From: Acinetobacter brisouisimilis
Lineage (GTDB): Bacteria > Pseudomonadota > Gammaproteobacteria > Pseudomonadales > Moraxellaceae
Direction of reading: 5' to 3'
Assembly: GCF_000368265.1 (NCBI RefSeq)
Contig: NZ_KB851219.1
Span: forward strand, 1-56,800
Length of the DNA: 56,800 nt
How positions within the stretch are numbered: position 1 is the stretch's first letter; each line of letters starts with the position of its first letter. Below are positions 1 to 11,385 of the stretch, one piece after another. The position numbers and the translations under genes are program-made. Below the pieces are notes generated by a model, which had not been told where the DNA came from, did not search any database, and worked only from the letters and a program-made list of their open reading frames with translations.

Positions 1-222
1 ATTTAATTCAAGATTGACAGTAATGCGTAAGTGTTACGGTTTAATTAAGAATTGAAATGAGAACTAGCAAATTAACTGAATCAAGCGTTTTGGTATATGA
101 ATTAGATTGAAGCTGTACAGTGATTAAGTTCACAGTACTTCAAACTGTAAGAGATTGATGAGAAATCATTGATCATGTCTTATTACTACTTGTAGGTAAT
201 AACGACTGTTTGGGGTTGTATA
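1..222 (+). other. 16S-23S internal transcribed spacer, 3' part
   Basis: This is the part of the rRNA spacer downstream of tRNA-Ala, identified by identity to 32564-32785 in the complete operon. It contains no gene. Its last bases (208-228) pair with the 3' flank of 23S (3107-3128), forming the long stem that RNase III is known to cut when releasing pre-23S. Confidence 0.9.
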
Positions 223-3112
<2,890 letters not shown>

Positions 3113-3320
3113 TATACAACACCCAAGCAGTTGTATATAAAGCTCAATCGATTCATAAAACAGCAAAACAGCTTGATTAAGTTAAGCAAAACGCTAAAAT
3201 GAACTGCTTAAAGTAAGACTCAACAAACCAATTTGTTAATAACTCATTTGGTACACAGTACGGTAGCAACAAGATCAACGTGATCTGAGCATAAAACCCG
3301 AAAATGTCCATAACAGTTGT

Positions 3321-3435
3321 GCTGGCGACCATAGCAAGAGTGAACCACCTGATCCCTTCCCGAACTCAGAAGTGAAACCTCTTAGCGCTGATGGTAGTGT
3401 GGGGTTACCCATGTGAGAGTAAGTCATCGCCAGCT
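3321..3435 (+). rRNA. rrf: 5S ribosomal RNA, copy 1
   Basis: A 115-nt 5S rRNA begins gctggcgaccatagcaagag and ends with the complementary catcgccagc, so the terminal helix closes. It lies about 208 bp after 23S with no tRNA in between and is followed at once by the operon terminator. It is identical to 35884-35998. Confidence 0.96.
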
Positions 3436-3446
3436 CATTATTCCAG

Positions 3447-3480
3447 GCACCCTCAACTTAACCGTTGGGGGTGCTTTTTT
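3447..3480 (+). terminator. Rho-independent terminator of rRNA operon 1
   Basis: An 11-bp stem (gcaccctcaac with gttgggggtgc, one G-U pair) closes a 6-nt loop and is followed by six T. It lies 11 bp after 5S. The same element ends the second rRNA operon. Confidence 0.95.
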
Positions 3481-3524
3481 ATGCGTGGATTATGGGTTAT
3501 TTTAAAATCCATAAGTCAGTTTAA

Positions 3525-3689
3525 AATTTGCTAAATGGTGATGGTGAAATAATATTTTTAAGCGAGATTCCTGTTCAAGGAAAAGTACTTTATCAAGCAA
3601 TTATACAAAGTTTAGCAAGTCAACTGAGTAATTATGAGATCTATTTTACAAAGACGAAAAAGCCTATTTATTCAGGTTATAAGAATTAA
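3525..3689 (+). pseudogene. Orphan reading-frame remnant after rRNA operon 1
   Basis: After an in-frame TAA at 3522, 54 sense codons run to TAA at 3687 without a usable start codon near the beginning. The predicted peptide (NGDGEIIFLSEIPVQGK early, ending YSGYKN) has ordinary protein-like composition, and no start or ribosome site precedes it. I read it as the 3' end of a gene whose 5' part was lost, perhaps when the rRNA operon arrived next to it. I do not recognise the family. It could also be chance, because the frame is short. Confidence 0.3.
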
Positions 3690-3767
3690 TCATTATTTTC
3701 TAATCTTTTGAAATAAGTAGTTTCAAGATTTAAGAGATTAACTTTAAAACAATCTGGAGAATAAACA

Positions 3768-4367
3768 TTGAAAGTCTATGGAGATATGCTGTCTGGAAAT
3801 TGCTATAAAGTGAAGTTACTCCTTGAATTTTTAGGCATTCAATATGAACGGTTACATATCAATGTACTGAAAGCAGAGAGTCATACACCTGAATTTTTAC
3901 AGATGAATCCAAATGGTAAAATTCCTGTATTAGTGCTGGATGATGGGCAAATTTTGACGGAATCCAATGCGATTTTGGGCTATTTGGCAGAAGGAACAAA
4001 TTTTATTCCGACAGATCGCTATGCTAAAGCCAAAATGTATGAATGGATGTTCTTTTAACAGTATAGCCATGAGCCTTTTATTGCAGTTGCACGTTTTATC
4101 AATAAATACTTAGGTTTACCCGAAGCTCGTGTTGAGGAATATCATGCATTGCAGCCGAAAGGGCATAAAGCTTTAGCCATTATGGAGCAAGCATTGGGTC
4201 AACATGATTATTTAGTCGGAAATGAACTCACTTTGGCAGATATTTCTCTCTATGCTTATACCCATGTTGCTGATGAAGGTGGTTTTGATTTAAACCTTTA
4301 CCCAAATATTCAAGCATGGTGTCAACGAATTCAAAATTATCCTGCTTATAGGAGCATGGTTGTTTAA
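3768..4367 (+). pseudogene. Glutathione S-transferase gene with an in-frame stop
   Basis: Two open stretches (3768-4058 and 4149-4367) lie in the same frame and join into one glutathione S-transferase of about 199 residues. They are interrupted only by TAA at codon 97 (4056-4058). The N-terminal thioredoxin-fold half starts MKVYGDMLSGNCYKVKLLL and has the NPNGKIPVL and LTESNAIL signatures (cis-Pro and glutathione-binding SNAI). The all-helical half after the stop keeps LADISLYAY. Frame and family similarity continue directly past the stop, so one nonsense change (for example GAA to TAA) is the simplest history. The start is TTG at 3768, 7 nt after ggaga. It may be a recent pseudogene, a sequencing error, or a truncated product. 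Confidence 0.85.
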
Positions 4368-4625
4368 TTCAATTTAAGTTTTTTGTGCGATTTTTTGTAG
4401 ATTGATATGAAAAATTCATGGAAGTCAAAGCAATACTTAAGTTTTGAACAGGTTTGATCAAGATTCAAGTTTTTAATTTGATTAAACTTTAAGCGAATTA
4501 TTTTTTATCTCTTTGTTTTTGCAATTCTTAAATTTACAAAACTGAATGGAATTCATGGTAAAATGATCGGCTTTCATCTTTGATCTATTTTTGATCTTCC
4601 ATCTGCCAGCCGAGAATTGCTAGCC

Positions 4626-7001
4626 ATGTCTACTGCTTATACTATGCAGACTGCGCCAAAAGCGTTGTTTGATTACGACAAATATTGGGCGTCATGTTTT
4701 GAACCCGCACCATTTTTGCCGATGTCACGCGAAGAAATGGATCAACTGGGCTGGGATGCTTGTGATTTTATTTTAGTCTGTGGTGATGCCTATATTGACC
4801 ATCCATCTTTTGTGTCTGGTGTGATTGGGCGGGTTTTGGAAGCGCAAGGTTTCCGTGTCGGCATTATTTCTCAGCCAGACTGGACCAATGTTGAAAGTTT
4901 CCGTGTTTTAGGCAAACCGACCATTGCTTGGGGTGTGACCGCAGGCAACATGGATTCGATGATTAACCGTTATACTGCAGATCGTAAAATCCGCTCGGAT
5001 GATGCTTATTCTCCTGACAATGTTCCAAACAAACGCCCAGACCGTGCCGCAACCGTTTATAGTCAGCGTTGCCGTGAAGCCTTTCCTGATGTTCCTGTAC
5101 TTTTGGGTGGTATTGAAGGTAGTTTACGTCGTATTGCGCATTATGATTATTGGTCGGATAAAGTCCGCCGCTCGATTTTGATGGATTCAAAAGCGGATAT
5201 GCTGATGTATGGTAATGGTGAACGCGCCATTATTGATGTGATGCATCGTTTGGCAAAAGGTGAAAAAATTCATCAGATTACTGATGTTCGTGGTACAGCA
5301 TTTATTATCAATAAGCTCAACAAACCATCTAAAGCAAAGTTTGTCGAAATTGCCAGTAATGATGTGGATAGCATCGGACGTGTTGATCCGATCATTAATC
5401 CGTATGTGATGACGGAAGATATTGATGGCTGTGAAGTTGAAAAAGAAAAAGGCAATTCTTTAGCACAATATCAAAATTTCCAAAAAGAACTGGTTGCAAA
5501 TCCGATTGTTCGTGAAGGCGACAAGCTAGATGAACATACCCAAGTTGTTCAGTTGCAAGTGACATCTAAAGCCATCAAGCATAAATTGCCACCACGTGAA
5601 TTAGCGGTGATTCGTTTGCCATCGTTTGAGCAAGTGGCAAATGACCATGTTTTGTATGCACATGCCAACCGTATTTTGCATTTGGAAACCAATCCGGGCA
5701 ACGCACGCGCCCTAGTGCAGCGTCATGGTGAACGTGATGTTTGGATCAATCCTCCGCCGATTCCATTGACCACTGAAGAAATGGATTACGTGTTTGATTT
5801 GCCGTATGCACGGTTGCCACATCCAGTGTATGGTAATGCGCGTTTCCCTGCATTTGATATGATTAAATTTTCGGTGAATATCATGCGGGGCTGTTTTGGT
5901 GGTTGTACCTTCTGCTCGATTACTGAGCATGAAGGGCGGATTATCCAAAACCGTTCAGAAGATTCTATTCTGCGTGAAATTGAAAAAATTCGAGATACTG
6001 CACCACAATTTACAGGCATTATTTCGGACTTGGGTGGCCCAACAGCCAACATGTATCGTTTGCATTGTAAAGATCCAGAAATCGAGAAGAACTGCCGTAA
6101 ACCATCTTGTGTGTATCCGGGTGTTTGTCAAAACCTTCATACTGATCATGCACCATTGGTACAGTTATATCGTAAAGCCCGTGAAATTAAAGGCATTAAG
6201 AAGATCCTGATTGGTTCAGGTCTGCGCTATGACTTGGCGGTACTCAATCCTGAATATGTCAAGGAATTGGTGCAGCATCATGTGGGTGGTTATCTGAAAA
6301 TTGCGCCTGAGCATACCGAACAAGGTCCATTATCGAAGATGATGAAACCGGGAATCGGGACTTATGATCGCTTCAAACAAATGTTTGACCGTTTCAGTAA
6401 GGAAGTCGGTAAAGAGCAGTACCTGATTCCGTACTTTATTGCAGCGCATCCGGGTACAACCGATTATGACATGATGAATCTGGCGATTTGGTTGAAGAAA
6501 AATGGTTTCCGTGCCGATCAGGTACAAACCTTCTATCCATCACCAATGGCAACTGCCACTACCATGTATTATTCGGCGAAAAACCCACTGGCGAAAGTGG
6601 CACGTTATACTGAAAATGTGGATGTTGTCAAAGGTGAAAAACGTCGTCGTCTGCATAAGGCATTCTTGCGTTATCATGATCCAAACAACTGGCCATTATT
6701 GTGTGAAGCCTTGAAAGAAATGGGACGTGCTGATCTGATTGGTAATTCCAAGCAGCATTTGATTCCAACTTTCCAGCCGAAAGCCGCTGATGGTGAATAT
6801 AAAGCTGCACGTAAGAAAAATTCGAGTGTGGCGGGTGATTCGCAAAAACGTACTGGTGAAAATACAGCACGTCAGCAAACTTCACAGCGTCAGCAGCCGA
6901 AAAAAGGCCAGATTTTGACCCAGCATACAGGCTTGCCACCACGTGAAACAGGCGATCGGAAACGTCCTTTCAATAAGTCGAAACAGAAAAACCGTGCTTA
7001 A
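4626..7001 (+). CDS. ygiQ: YgiQ family radical SAM protein
   Basis: This is a large radical-SAM protein of the UPF0313/YgiQ family. The substrate is not established, so the role remains open. The SAM-cluster motif CxxxCxxC is present as C423, C427, C430, preceded by SVNIMRG. The N-terminal third (about 40-330) is the YgiQ-specific domain, including [19 protein letters not shown], and the last 70 residues are a basic, low-complexity Lys/Gln/Arg tail that may bind nucleic acid. I chose ATG 4626 (MSTAYTMQ, 791 aa) over TTG 4617 in the same frame; neither has a strong ribosome site. The gene is transcribed alone and ends at a bidirectional terminator. The family assignment is firm. Confidence 0.93.
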   Translation: MSTAYTMQTAPKALFDYDKYWASCFEPAPFLPMSREEMDQLGWDACDFILVCGDAYIDHPSFVSGVIGRVLEAQGFRVGIISQPDWTNVESFRVLGKPTIAWGVTAGNMDSMINRYTADRKIRSDDAYSPDNVPNKRPDRAATVYSQRCREAFPDVPVLLGGIEGSLRRIAHYDYWSDKVRRSILMDSKADMLMYGNGERAIIDVMHRLAKGEKIHQITDVRGTAFIINKLNKPSKAKFVEIASNDVDSIGRVDPIINPYVMTEDIDGCEVEKEKGNSLAQYQNFQKELVANPIVREGDKLDEHTQVVQLQVTSKAIKHKLPPRELAVIRLPSFEQVANDHVLYAHANRILHLETNPGNARALVQRHGERDVWINPPPIPLTTEEMDYVFDLPYARLPHPVYGNARFPAFDMIKFSVNIMRGCFGGCTFCSITEHEGRIIQNRSEDSILREIEKIRDTAPQFTGIISDLGGPTANMYRLHCKDPEIEKNCRKPSCVYPGVCQNLHTDHAPLVQLYRKAREIKGIKKILIGSGLRYDLAVLNPEYVKELVQHHVGGYLKIAPEHTEQGPLSKMMKPGIGTYDRFKQMFDRFSKEVGKEQYLIPYFIAAHPGTTDYDMMNLAIWLKKNGFRADQVQTFYPSPMATATTMYYSAKNPLAKVARYTENVDVVKGEKRRRLHKAFLRYHDPNNWPLLCEALKEMGRADLIGNSKQHLIPTFQPKAADGEYKAARKKNSSVAGDSQKRTGENTARQQTSQRQQPKKGQILTQHTGLPPRETGDRKRPFNKSKQKNRA

Positions 7002-7013
7002 AGTCTAAAAATA

Positions 7014-7043
7014 AAAAAAGCCAAGTTGATCTTGGCTTTTTTT
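7014..7043. terminator. Bidirectional terminator between ygiQ and the minus-strand unknown
   Basis: The hairpin gccaag-ttgat-cttggc is flanked by an A tract on the left and a T tract on the right. It can therefore end both ygiQ and the convergent gene at 7057-7710. Confidence 0.85.
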
Positions 7044-7056
7044 ATGGGTCGATTAT

Positions 7057-7710
7057 TTAACCAACAATTTGCTGATAAGCACAGTATAAATAACCAATAA
7101 TGACTAGACCGACAGCAGGTTCTAGAATTTTTGCCCAAGTAGGAATGGCTGCAACAGTAGGTTCGGCAACTTGATGATCGTCGTGATGGTCAGCATGAGA
7201 AACCATGTGATTAAACTCCTTGATTGTTTCATCTAATGATACCTGTTTTGTCTCGACAGGTTTAGAGCCAATCAGTTGAATCAAGTTATTTGTTGTCCAA
7301 ACCCAGTCTTGAGCTTGTCCAGCTAAATAGCTGATTTGCCCAAGTAGCAACTCATTGAGTCCTTTTTGTCCTAAGTGTCCTGTATCATCTAGCTGTTTGA
7401 GCTCAGCAAGTTGTAGTGACAACACTTCTTTGAGGCTTTGTTCAAAATCAAGTTTGCTCAGCGTCGATTTATTATGCGCCGATGTAGTCATATGTCGTGC
7501 GACTTGCTGAATATACAATTGATCTTGCTGCTGTAATTCCAGATAGACACGGCTGGCATTTTGCTGCCATTCAGTGATCAGTTTGCCTAAAGCCAAAGCA
7601 TTTAACTCGAGCAACAGGGCTTGTCGTTCTGCTGGAGAAAATTGATTGAGAAGCTGAGGCTTTTGAATTCGTGTTTGCTCAGCAAAATAATGAAATAAAT
7701 CAAAAGCCAT
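7057..7710 (-). CDS. Uncharacterised tail-anchored protein downstream of sspB
   Basis: I do not recognise a named family for this 217-residue protein. Residues 1-150 are rich in Leu and Gln and look helical, with no signal peptide. A His/Asp-rich linker (SHADHHDDH, about 171-179) follows, then a hydrophobic segment near the C terminus (LEPAVGLVIIGYLY) with only a few residues after it. That pattern suggests a tail-anchored inner-membrane protein with its bulk in the cytoplasm. It begins 19 bp after the sspB stop on the same strand, so it is probably co-transcribed with the protease adaptor. Any functional link to ClpXP is inference. Confidence 0.7.
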   Translation of the reverse strand: MAFDLFHYFAEQTRIQKPQLLNQFSPAERQALLLELNALALGKLITEWQQNASRVYLELQQQDQLYIQQVARHMTTSAHNKSTLSKLDFEQSLKEVLSLQLAELKQLDDTGHLGQKGLNELLLGQISYLAGQAQDWVWTTNNLIQLIGSKPVETKQVSLDETIKEFNHMVSHADHHDDHQVAEPTVAAIPTWAKILEPAVGLVIIGYLYCAYQQIVG

Positions 7711-7729
7711 GAACTCCTCCTTAAGAGCG

Positions 7730-8140
7730 CTAATCGACTATTCTTAAACTTGGTTTTTTCTTCGGTGTTTCTGGTTCTGGGTTTTCTGTTGTTGGACTTA
7801 TATTTGCATATTCGCTTGCATCAAAAAAGAGCCCTTGACCATTTTCACGGGCATAAATCCCAATAAGTGCTGCAAATGGTACATAAATATTTTGTGCCAC
7901 ACCACCAAAACGAGCAGAAAAACTAATTGCTTGGTTGTCCATGTGTAGTTGATGTACGGCATGCGGTGCAGTATTTAAGACAATTTGCCCATCTTTTACA
8001 AATTGTGCAGGAACATTGGTGTTCGGTTGAGTCGCATCGACCAAGAGATAAGGCGTAAGCTGATTGTCGCAAATCCATTCGTAGATTGCGCGTGCCAAAT
8101 ATGGGCGTGTAGGGGTTAAATTAATTTCTTGATCAGACAT
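7730..8140 (-). CDS. sspB: ClpXP protease specificity-enhancing factor SspB
   Basis: SspB binds ssrA-tagged peptides and tethers them to ClpX. The 136-residue protein has the family's N-terminal dimer/substrate-binding domain (PTRPYLARAIYEWICDN, FSARFGG, then a predicted strand ending GLFFDASEY). A flexible, Pro/Glu-rich linker follows, and the short basic-hydrophobic tail KKKPSLRIVD matches the ClpX-contacting end of known SspB. It lies downstream of rpsI, separated by a terminator. In E. coli sspB follows sspA near rpsI; here no sspA intervenes. Confidence 0.92.
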   Translation of the reverse strand: MSDQEINLTPTRPYLARAIYEWICDNQLTPYLLVDATQPNTNVPAQFVKDGQIVLNTAPHAVHQLHMDNQAISFSARFGGVAQNIYVPFAALIGIYARENGQGLFFDASEYANISPTTENPEPETPKKKPSLRIVD

Positions 8141-8238
8141 AACAAAGCTCTAAATATTTCTTAGTACACAAATTACTATACCGATTTTTGTTGCATCATG
8201 TCATGGTTTTGACATAGTTCGTACATTATATCGGGCAT

Positions 8239-8268
8239 AAAAAAACCTCGGTAAAACCGAGGCCTTTT
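8239..8268. terminator. Terminator after rpsI
   Basis: A 7-bp stem (cctcggt with accgagg) and a 3-nt loop, with a seven-base A run on the left, give a strong U-run terminator for the minus-strand rplM-rpsI transcript. It lies 19 bp beyond the rpsI stop, so sspB probably has its own promoter or depends on readthrough. Confidence 0.88.
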
Positions 8269-8287
8269 GTCCAATTCGGAAAACGAA

Positions 8288-8674
8288 TTAACGTTTAGAG
8301 AATTGAGGACGTTTACGTGCTTTACGTAAACCAAGTTTCTTACGTTCAACTTCACGAGCATCACGAGTAACGAAACCAGCTTGACGAAGAACAGGTTTTA
8401 AAGTTTCGTCAGCAGCGATTAATGCACGAGTAATACCGTGACGGATCGCGCCAGCTTGACCACCGATACCACCACCAGCAACGGTGATGTAAAGGTCAAA
8501 TTTTTCAGTAGCTTCTAAAAGCTCTAAAGGTTGACGTACAACCATACGAGCAGTTTCACGACCGAAATATTGCTCTAAAGTACGGTTGTTGATAACGAGT
8601 TTACCTGTACCAGCTGACAAGAAAACACGTGCAGTTGCGGTCTTACGGCGACCTGTACCATAATTAGTAGCCAT
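8288..8674 (-). CDS. rpsI: 30S ribosomal protein S9
   Basis: This is S9 of the small subunit, whose C-terminal tail reaches the P-site tRNA. The 128-residue length is typical. The N terminus [17 protein letters not shown], the central [15 protein letters not shown], and the basic tail ending RKRPQFSKR are diagnostic. It starts 12 bp after rplM on the same strand, the standard rplM-rpsI operon. Confidence 0.98.
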   Translation of the reverse strand: MATNYGTGRRKTATARVFLSAGTGKLVINNRTLEQYFGRETARMVVRQPLELLEATEKFDLYITVAGGGIGGQAGAIRHGITRALIAADETLKPVLRQAGFVTRDAREVERKKLGLRKARKRPQFSKR

Positions 8675-8686
8675 GTGCTGTATCCC

Positions 8687-9115
8687 TTAGATGTCCAAAA
8701 CTTGTGGCTGTTGAGCAGCGTGTGGATGCTCAGTACCAGCGTACACTTTCATTTTTTTGATCATTGCATAACCAAGAGGACCTTTTGGCAACATACCTTT
8801 TACTGCTTTTTCAAGAACAGCTTCAGGTTTGTGAGCGATTAACTTCTCGAAGTTAGTCTCACGGATACCACCAGGGAAACCAGTATGGCGATAGTATTTC
8901 TTATCAAGCGCTTTTTTACCAGTCACTTGAATTTCTTCAGCATTGATAACAACGATATAGTCGCCAGTGTCAACGTGAGGAGTATAAGATGTTTTATGCT
9001 TACCGCGTAAACGACGAGCGATTTCAGTCGCAAGGCGACCTAAAGTTTTGCCAGAAGCATCAACAACGTACCAGTCGTGTTGAACTTCAGCAGGCTTAGC
9101 GCTGAGAGTTTTCAT
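8687..9115 (-). CDS. rplM: 50S ribosomal protein L13
   Basis: L13 is an early-assembly protein of the large subunit. At 142 residues it matches E. coli in length and carries [19 protein letters not shown], the [10 protein letters not shown] segment, and [18 protein letters not shown]. It is first in the operon with rpsI. An aggtag ribosome site precedes the ATG. The roughly 100-bp region upstream includes an inverted repeat (9177-9202) that could be part of the leader. Confidence 0.98.
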   Translation of the reverse strand: MKTLSAKPAEVQHDWYVVDASGKTLGRLATEIARRLRGKHKTSYTPHVDTGDYIVVINAEEIQVTGKKALDKKYYRHTGFPGGIRETNFEKLIAHKPEAVLEKAVKGMLPKGPLGYAMIKKMKVYAGTEHPHAAQQPQVLDI

Positions 9116-9580
9116 TAAACCACTACCTATTATAGTTGGTTTGGACTATGGAATCTGTCCAAACAAAAGGAGACGCGATTCTAAACGAAAACGTTAAGAA
9201 TCACAAATGAAAATACGAATTTCAAGCGCTGTATTTTAAGCCAACTACAAACAAATAAAAAGCCTTTCGTGCAGTATTTTTTGTGTATTCACATATCATT
9301 GGTAAATTGATACTTAAACTAAAAAATAATCAAGATAAATAAAAACTTATGTTGTCGCTGGTAAAATTAGCAGAGTTGGCCGAAAAGATGACATTGGCTT
9401 TATTGAAATGGGTAAGGATTAAAGTCTTTTTTTGTTGCAATGCCGTGTATTGCGCTAAAGGCTTCTTACTTTGTATTTTCAGCAGCTGAGTATTTTTTAA
9501 GGCTTTTACCAATATAGACACTGAACTTTGATGGCAGAAATTTTATAATAAGTAAAATTTCTGAAAAGTAAGAGAAAGCC
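9116..9580. other. Intergenic region between divergent rplM and pdxA
   Basis: This 465-bp region must hold promoters for rplM (leftward) and pdxA (rightward). The part next to rplM contains an inverted repeat. Positions about 9342-9421 hold a short open stretch on the plus strand ending GFIEMGKD then a stop, which may be the tail of a lost gene. A 63-codon minus-strand frame at 9330-9521 has no ribosome site and looks like chance. I see no convincing gene here. Confidence 0.6.
9177..9202. promoter_or_regulatory. Inverted repeat upstream of rplM
   Basis: Arms of 11 bp (gattctaaacg and cgttaagaatc, one mismatch) surround a 4-nt loop, about 62 bp upstream of the rplM start. In the rplM transcript it could form a leader hairpin. 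E. coli rplM is known to be autoregulated through its leader, but whether this hairpin does that is inference. It could instead be a DNA-level operator. Confidence 0.35.
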
Positions 9581-10552
9581 ATGCTCCCTTTATATGTCAC
9601 CAGTGGTGAACCTGCAGGAATTGGCCCAGATATTTGTTTAAGTTTGGCTGATCGAACAGATGAGCGCCCGATTGTGGTACTGGCTGATCTTCAAATGTTG
9701 AAAGATCGTGCTAAAATTCTGCAAAAAAAAATTGAACTGATTGAATATAAAGGACAAAGTGAAGTCTTGCCACAAGGACAACTATATGTTGAACATGTGC
9801 CTTTAAATACTGATGTGGTTTTGGGTGAATTGAATCCTCAAAATTCAGCCTATGTTTTGGAACAATTGCGTCGTTCGGCTGCATATGCCATGCAAGGCAA
9901 AAGTGTTGGGGTTGCAACTGCACCCGTGCAAAAATCGGTGATCAATGATGCGGGAATCCATTTTAGTGGACATACCGAATATTATCAGGAGTTTGCAGGG
10001 GTGGAACGGGTAGTGATGATGCTCGCTACTAAAACCCTGCGCGTAGCTTTAGCCACGACTCATTTGCCTCTGCGTGAGGTTGCTGATGCTATTACCACAA
10101 CGCGGTTACAGCAAGTGATTGATATTTTACTACATGATTTAAAAAACAAATTTCAGATTGCAAAGCCACGTATTCTAGTTTGCGGCTTAAACCCGCATGC
10201 GGGTGAAGGTGGTTATTTGGGGCATGAAGAAATCGAGGTGATCAATCCTGTTTTAGAACAGTACCGCGCATGGGGTGAACAGCTCAGCTTGTGTCTGCCA
10301 GCCGATACTTTATTTACTCCTGAACATTTGCAACATGCTGATGCTGTACTTGCCATGTACCATGATCAGGGCTTACCTGTGTTAAAATCACAAGGTTTTG
10401 GTGAAGCGATCAATATTACTTTAGGTTTGCCATTTATTCGGACTTCAGTTGACCATGGCACAGCACTGTCACTAGCAGGTACAGGGCAGGCAAAAAGTTC
10501 TAGCTTGCATGTCGCAGTCGATTTGGCACTAAGCCTCGCTCACTCGTTATAA
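9581..10552 (+). CDS. pdxA: 4-hydroxythreonine-4-phosphate dehydrogenase
   Basis: PdxA oxidises 4-phospho-hydroxy-L-threonine with NAD in the DXP-dependent pyridoxal-phosphate pathway. It has 323 residues, beginning MLPLYVTSGEPAGIGPD. The three metal-binding histidines expected in the family fall at H161 (TTHLPL), H206 (NPHAGEGG) and H261 (MYHDQGLP), with the same 45- and 55-residue spacing as E. coli H166/H211/H266. It is the first gene of a plus-strand series with rsmA and apaH, separated from rsmA by 19 bp. That association is conserved in many gammaproteobacteria. Confidence 0.97.
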   Translation: MLPLYVTSGEPAGIGPDICLSLADRTDERPIVVLADLQMLKDRAKILQKKIELIEYKGQSEVLPQGQLYVEHVPLNTDVVLGELNPQNSAYVLEQLRRSAAYAMQGKSVGVATAPVQKSVINDAGIHFSGHTEYYQEFAGVERVVMMLATKTLRVALATTHLPLREVADAITTTRLQQVIDILLHDLKNKFQIAKPRILVCGLNPHAGEGGYLGHEEIEVINPVLEQYRAWGEQLSLCLPADTLFTPEHLQHADAVLAMYHDQGLPVLKSQGFGEAINITLGLPFIRTSVDHGTALSLAGTGQAKSSSLHVAVDLALSLAHSL

Positions 10553-10571
10553 TTTTTCTTGGAAATTGTCT

Positions 10572-11384
10572 ATGTATCAAATTAATGCCCTAAACCCGAA
10601 AGAAGAAGGGCATCAGGCGCGGAAACGCTTCGGGCAGAACTTTTTGCATGATCAGCGTGTGATTGCCAAAATTGTACGCTCTGTAAATCCACGTACAGGT
10701 GACAATATTGTTGAAATTGGCCCAGGTTTAGCAGCGCTGACTTCGCCATTGATTGGTGAATGTGATGCCTTGACGGTGGTTGAATTAGACCGTGATTTGG
10801 CAGCAGGTTTGCCGAATCGCGTACCGCATCCTGAGCGTTTAACTATTGTTGAAGCCGATGCATTAAAGTTTGATTTTAGTCAGCTTTTTCAGGAAGGTCG
10901 CCCACTGCGTGTGGTGGGGAACTTGCCGTATAATATTTCGACGCCTTTGCTGTTTCATCTCTTGGAATTTGGCGGTAAAGTCAAAGACATGCATTTTATG
11001 TTGCAAAAAGAGGTGGTTGATCGCATCACGGCTGTACCCAATACCAAGGAATACGGGCGTTTGTCTGTGATGATTCAGTATTATTGCCAGCCAACATTCC
11101 TGTTTGAAGTGCCACCAGGCTCATTTAACCCACCGCCAAAAGTTACCAGTGCTGTATTCCGTCTAGTCCCGTATGCTGAAAAACCGATTGTGGCAAAAGA
11201 TGAACAGGCTTTGACGCGTTTGGTCGGTCATGTGTTTACTCAGCGCCGTAAAACGCTACGTAATAGCCTAAAAGGTATGTTGCGTGAAGATGGCTTTGAA
11301 CAAGCTGGGGTTGACCCGATGGCGCGCCCAGAAACCCTAACATTGGCACAGTTTGTTGCACTTTCCGATCAAATGGTTGCTTGA
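10572..11384 (+). CDS. rsmA: 16S rRNA (adenine1518/1519-N6)-dimethyltransferase
   Basis: RsmA (KsgA) dimethylates two adjacent adenines in the last helix of 16S rRNA during 30S maturation. The protein shows KRFGQNFLHD at its start, the SAM-binding loop VEIGPGLAALT, and the catalytic motif NLPY at residues 117-120 followed by NIST. The C-terminal helical domain carries QRRKTLRNSLKG. I chose ATG 10572 (270 aa) rather than TTG 10566. The stop at 11382-11384 is one base from the apaH start, so translation is probably coupled. Confidence 0.97.
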   Translation: MYQINALNPKEEGHQARKRFGQNFLHDQRVIAKIVRSVNPRTGDNIVEIGPGLAALTSPLIGECDALTVVELDRDLAAGLPNRVPHPERLTIVEADALKFDFSQLFQEGRPLRVVGNLPYNISTPLLFHLLEFGGKVKDMHFMLQKEVVDRITAVPNTKEYGRLSVMIQYYCQPTFLFEVPPGSFNPPPKVTSAVFRLVPYAEKPIVAKDEQALTRLVGHVFTQRRKTLRNSLKGMLREDGFEQAGVDPMARPETLTLAQFVALSDQMVA

Positions 11385-11385
11385 A

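Noticed and set aside
3113..3320. Searched the 23S-5S spacer for a tRNA
   Set aside because: No cloverleaf or T-loop consensus is present, and none appears in the second copy.
5712..5948. Several 60-100 codon frames antisense or out of frame within ygiQ, including 5896-6210 and 6628-6942
   Set aside because: They are shadows of a well-supported 791-residue gene, lack ribosome sites and show no recognisable domain.
9128..9133. Perfect TATAAT on the minus strand just before rplM
   Set aside because: It lies only about 13 bp from the start codon and has no -35 match at 17 bp. A start of transcription there would leave no room for the ribosome site.
9330..9521. 63-codon minus-strand frame between rplM and pdxA
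   Set aside because: It has no Shine-Dalgarno and AT-rich, low-quality composition, and it overlaps the likely pdxA promoter region.
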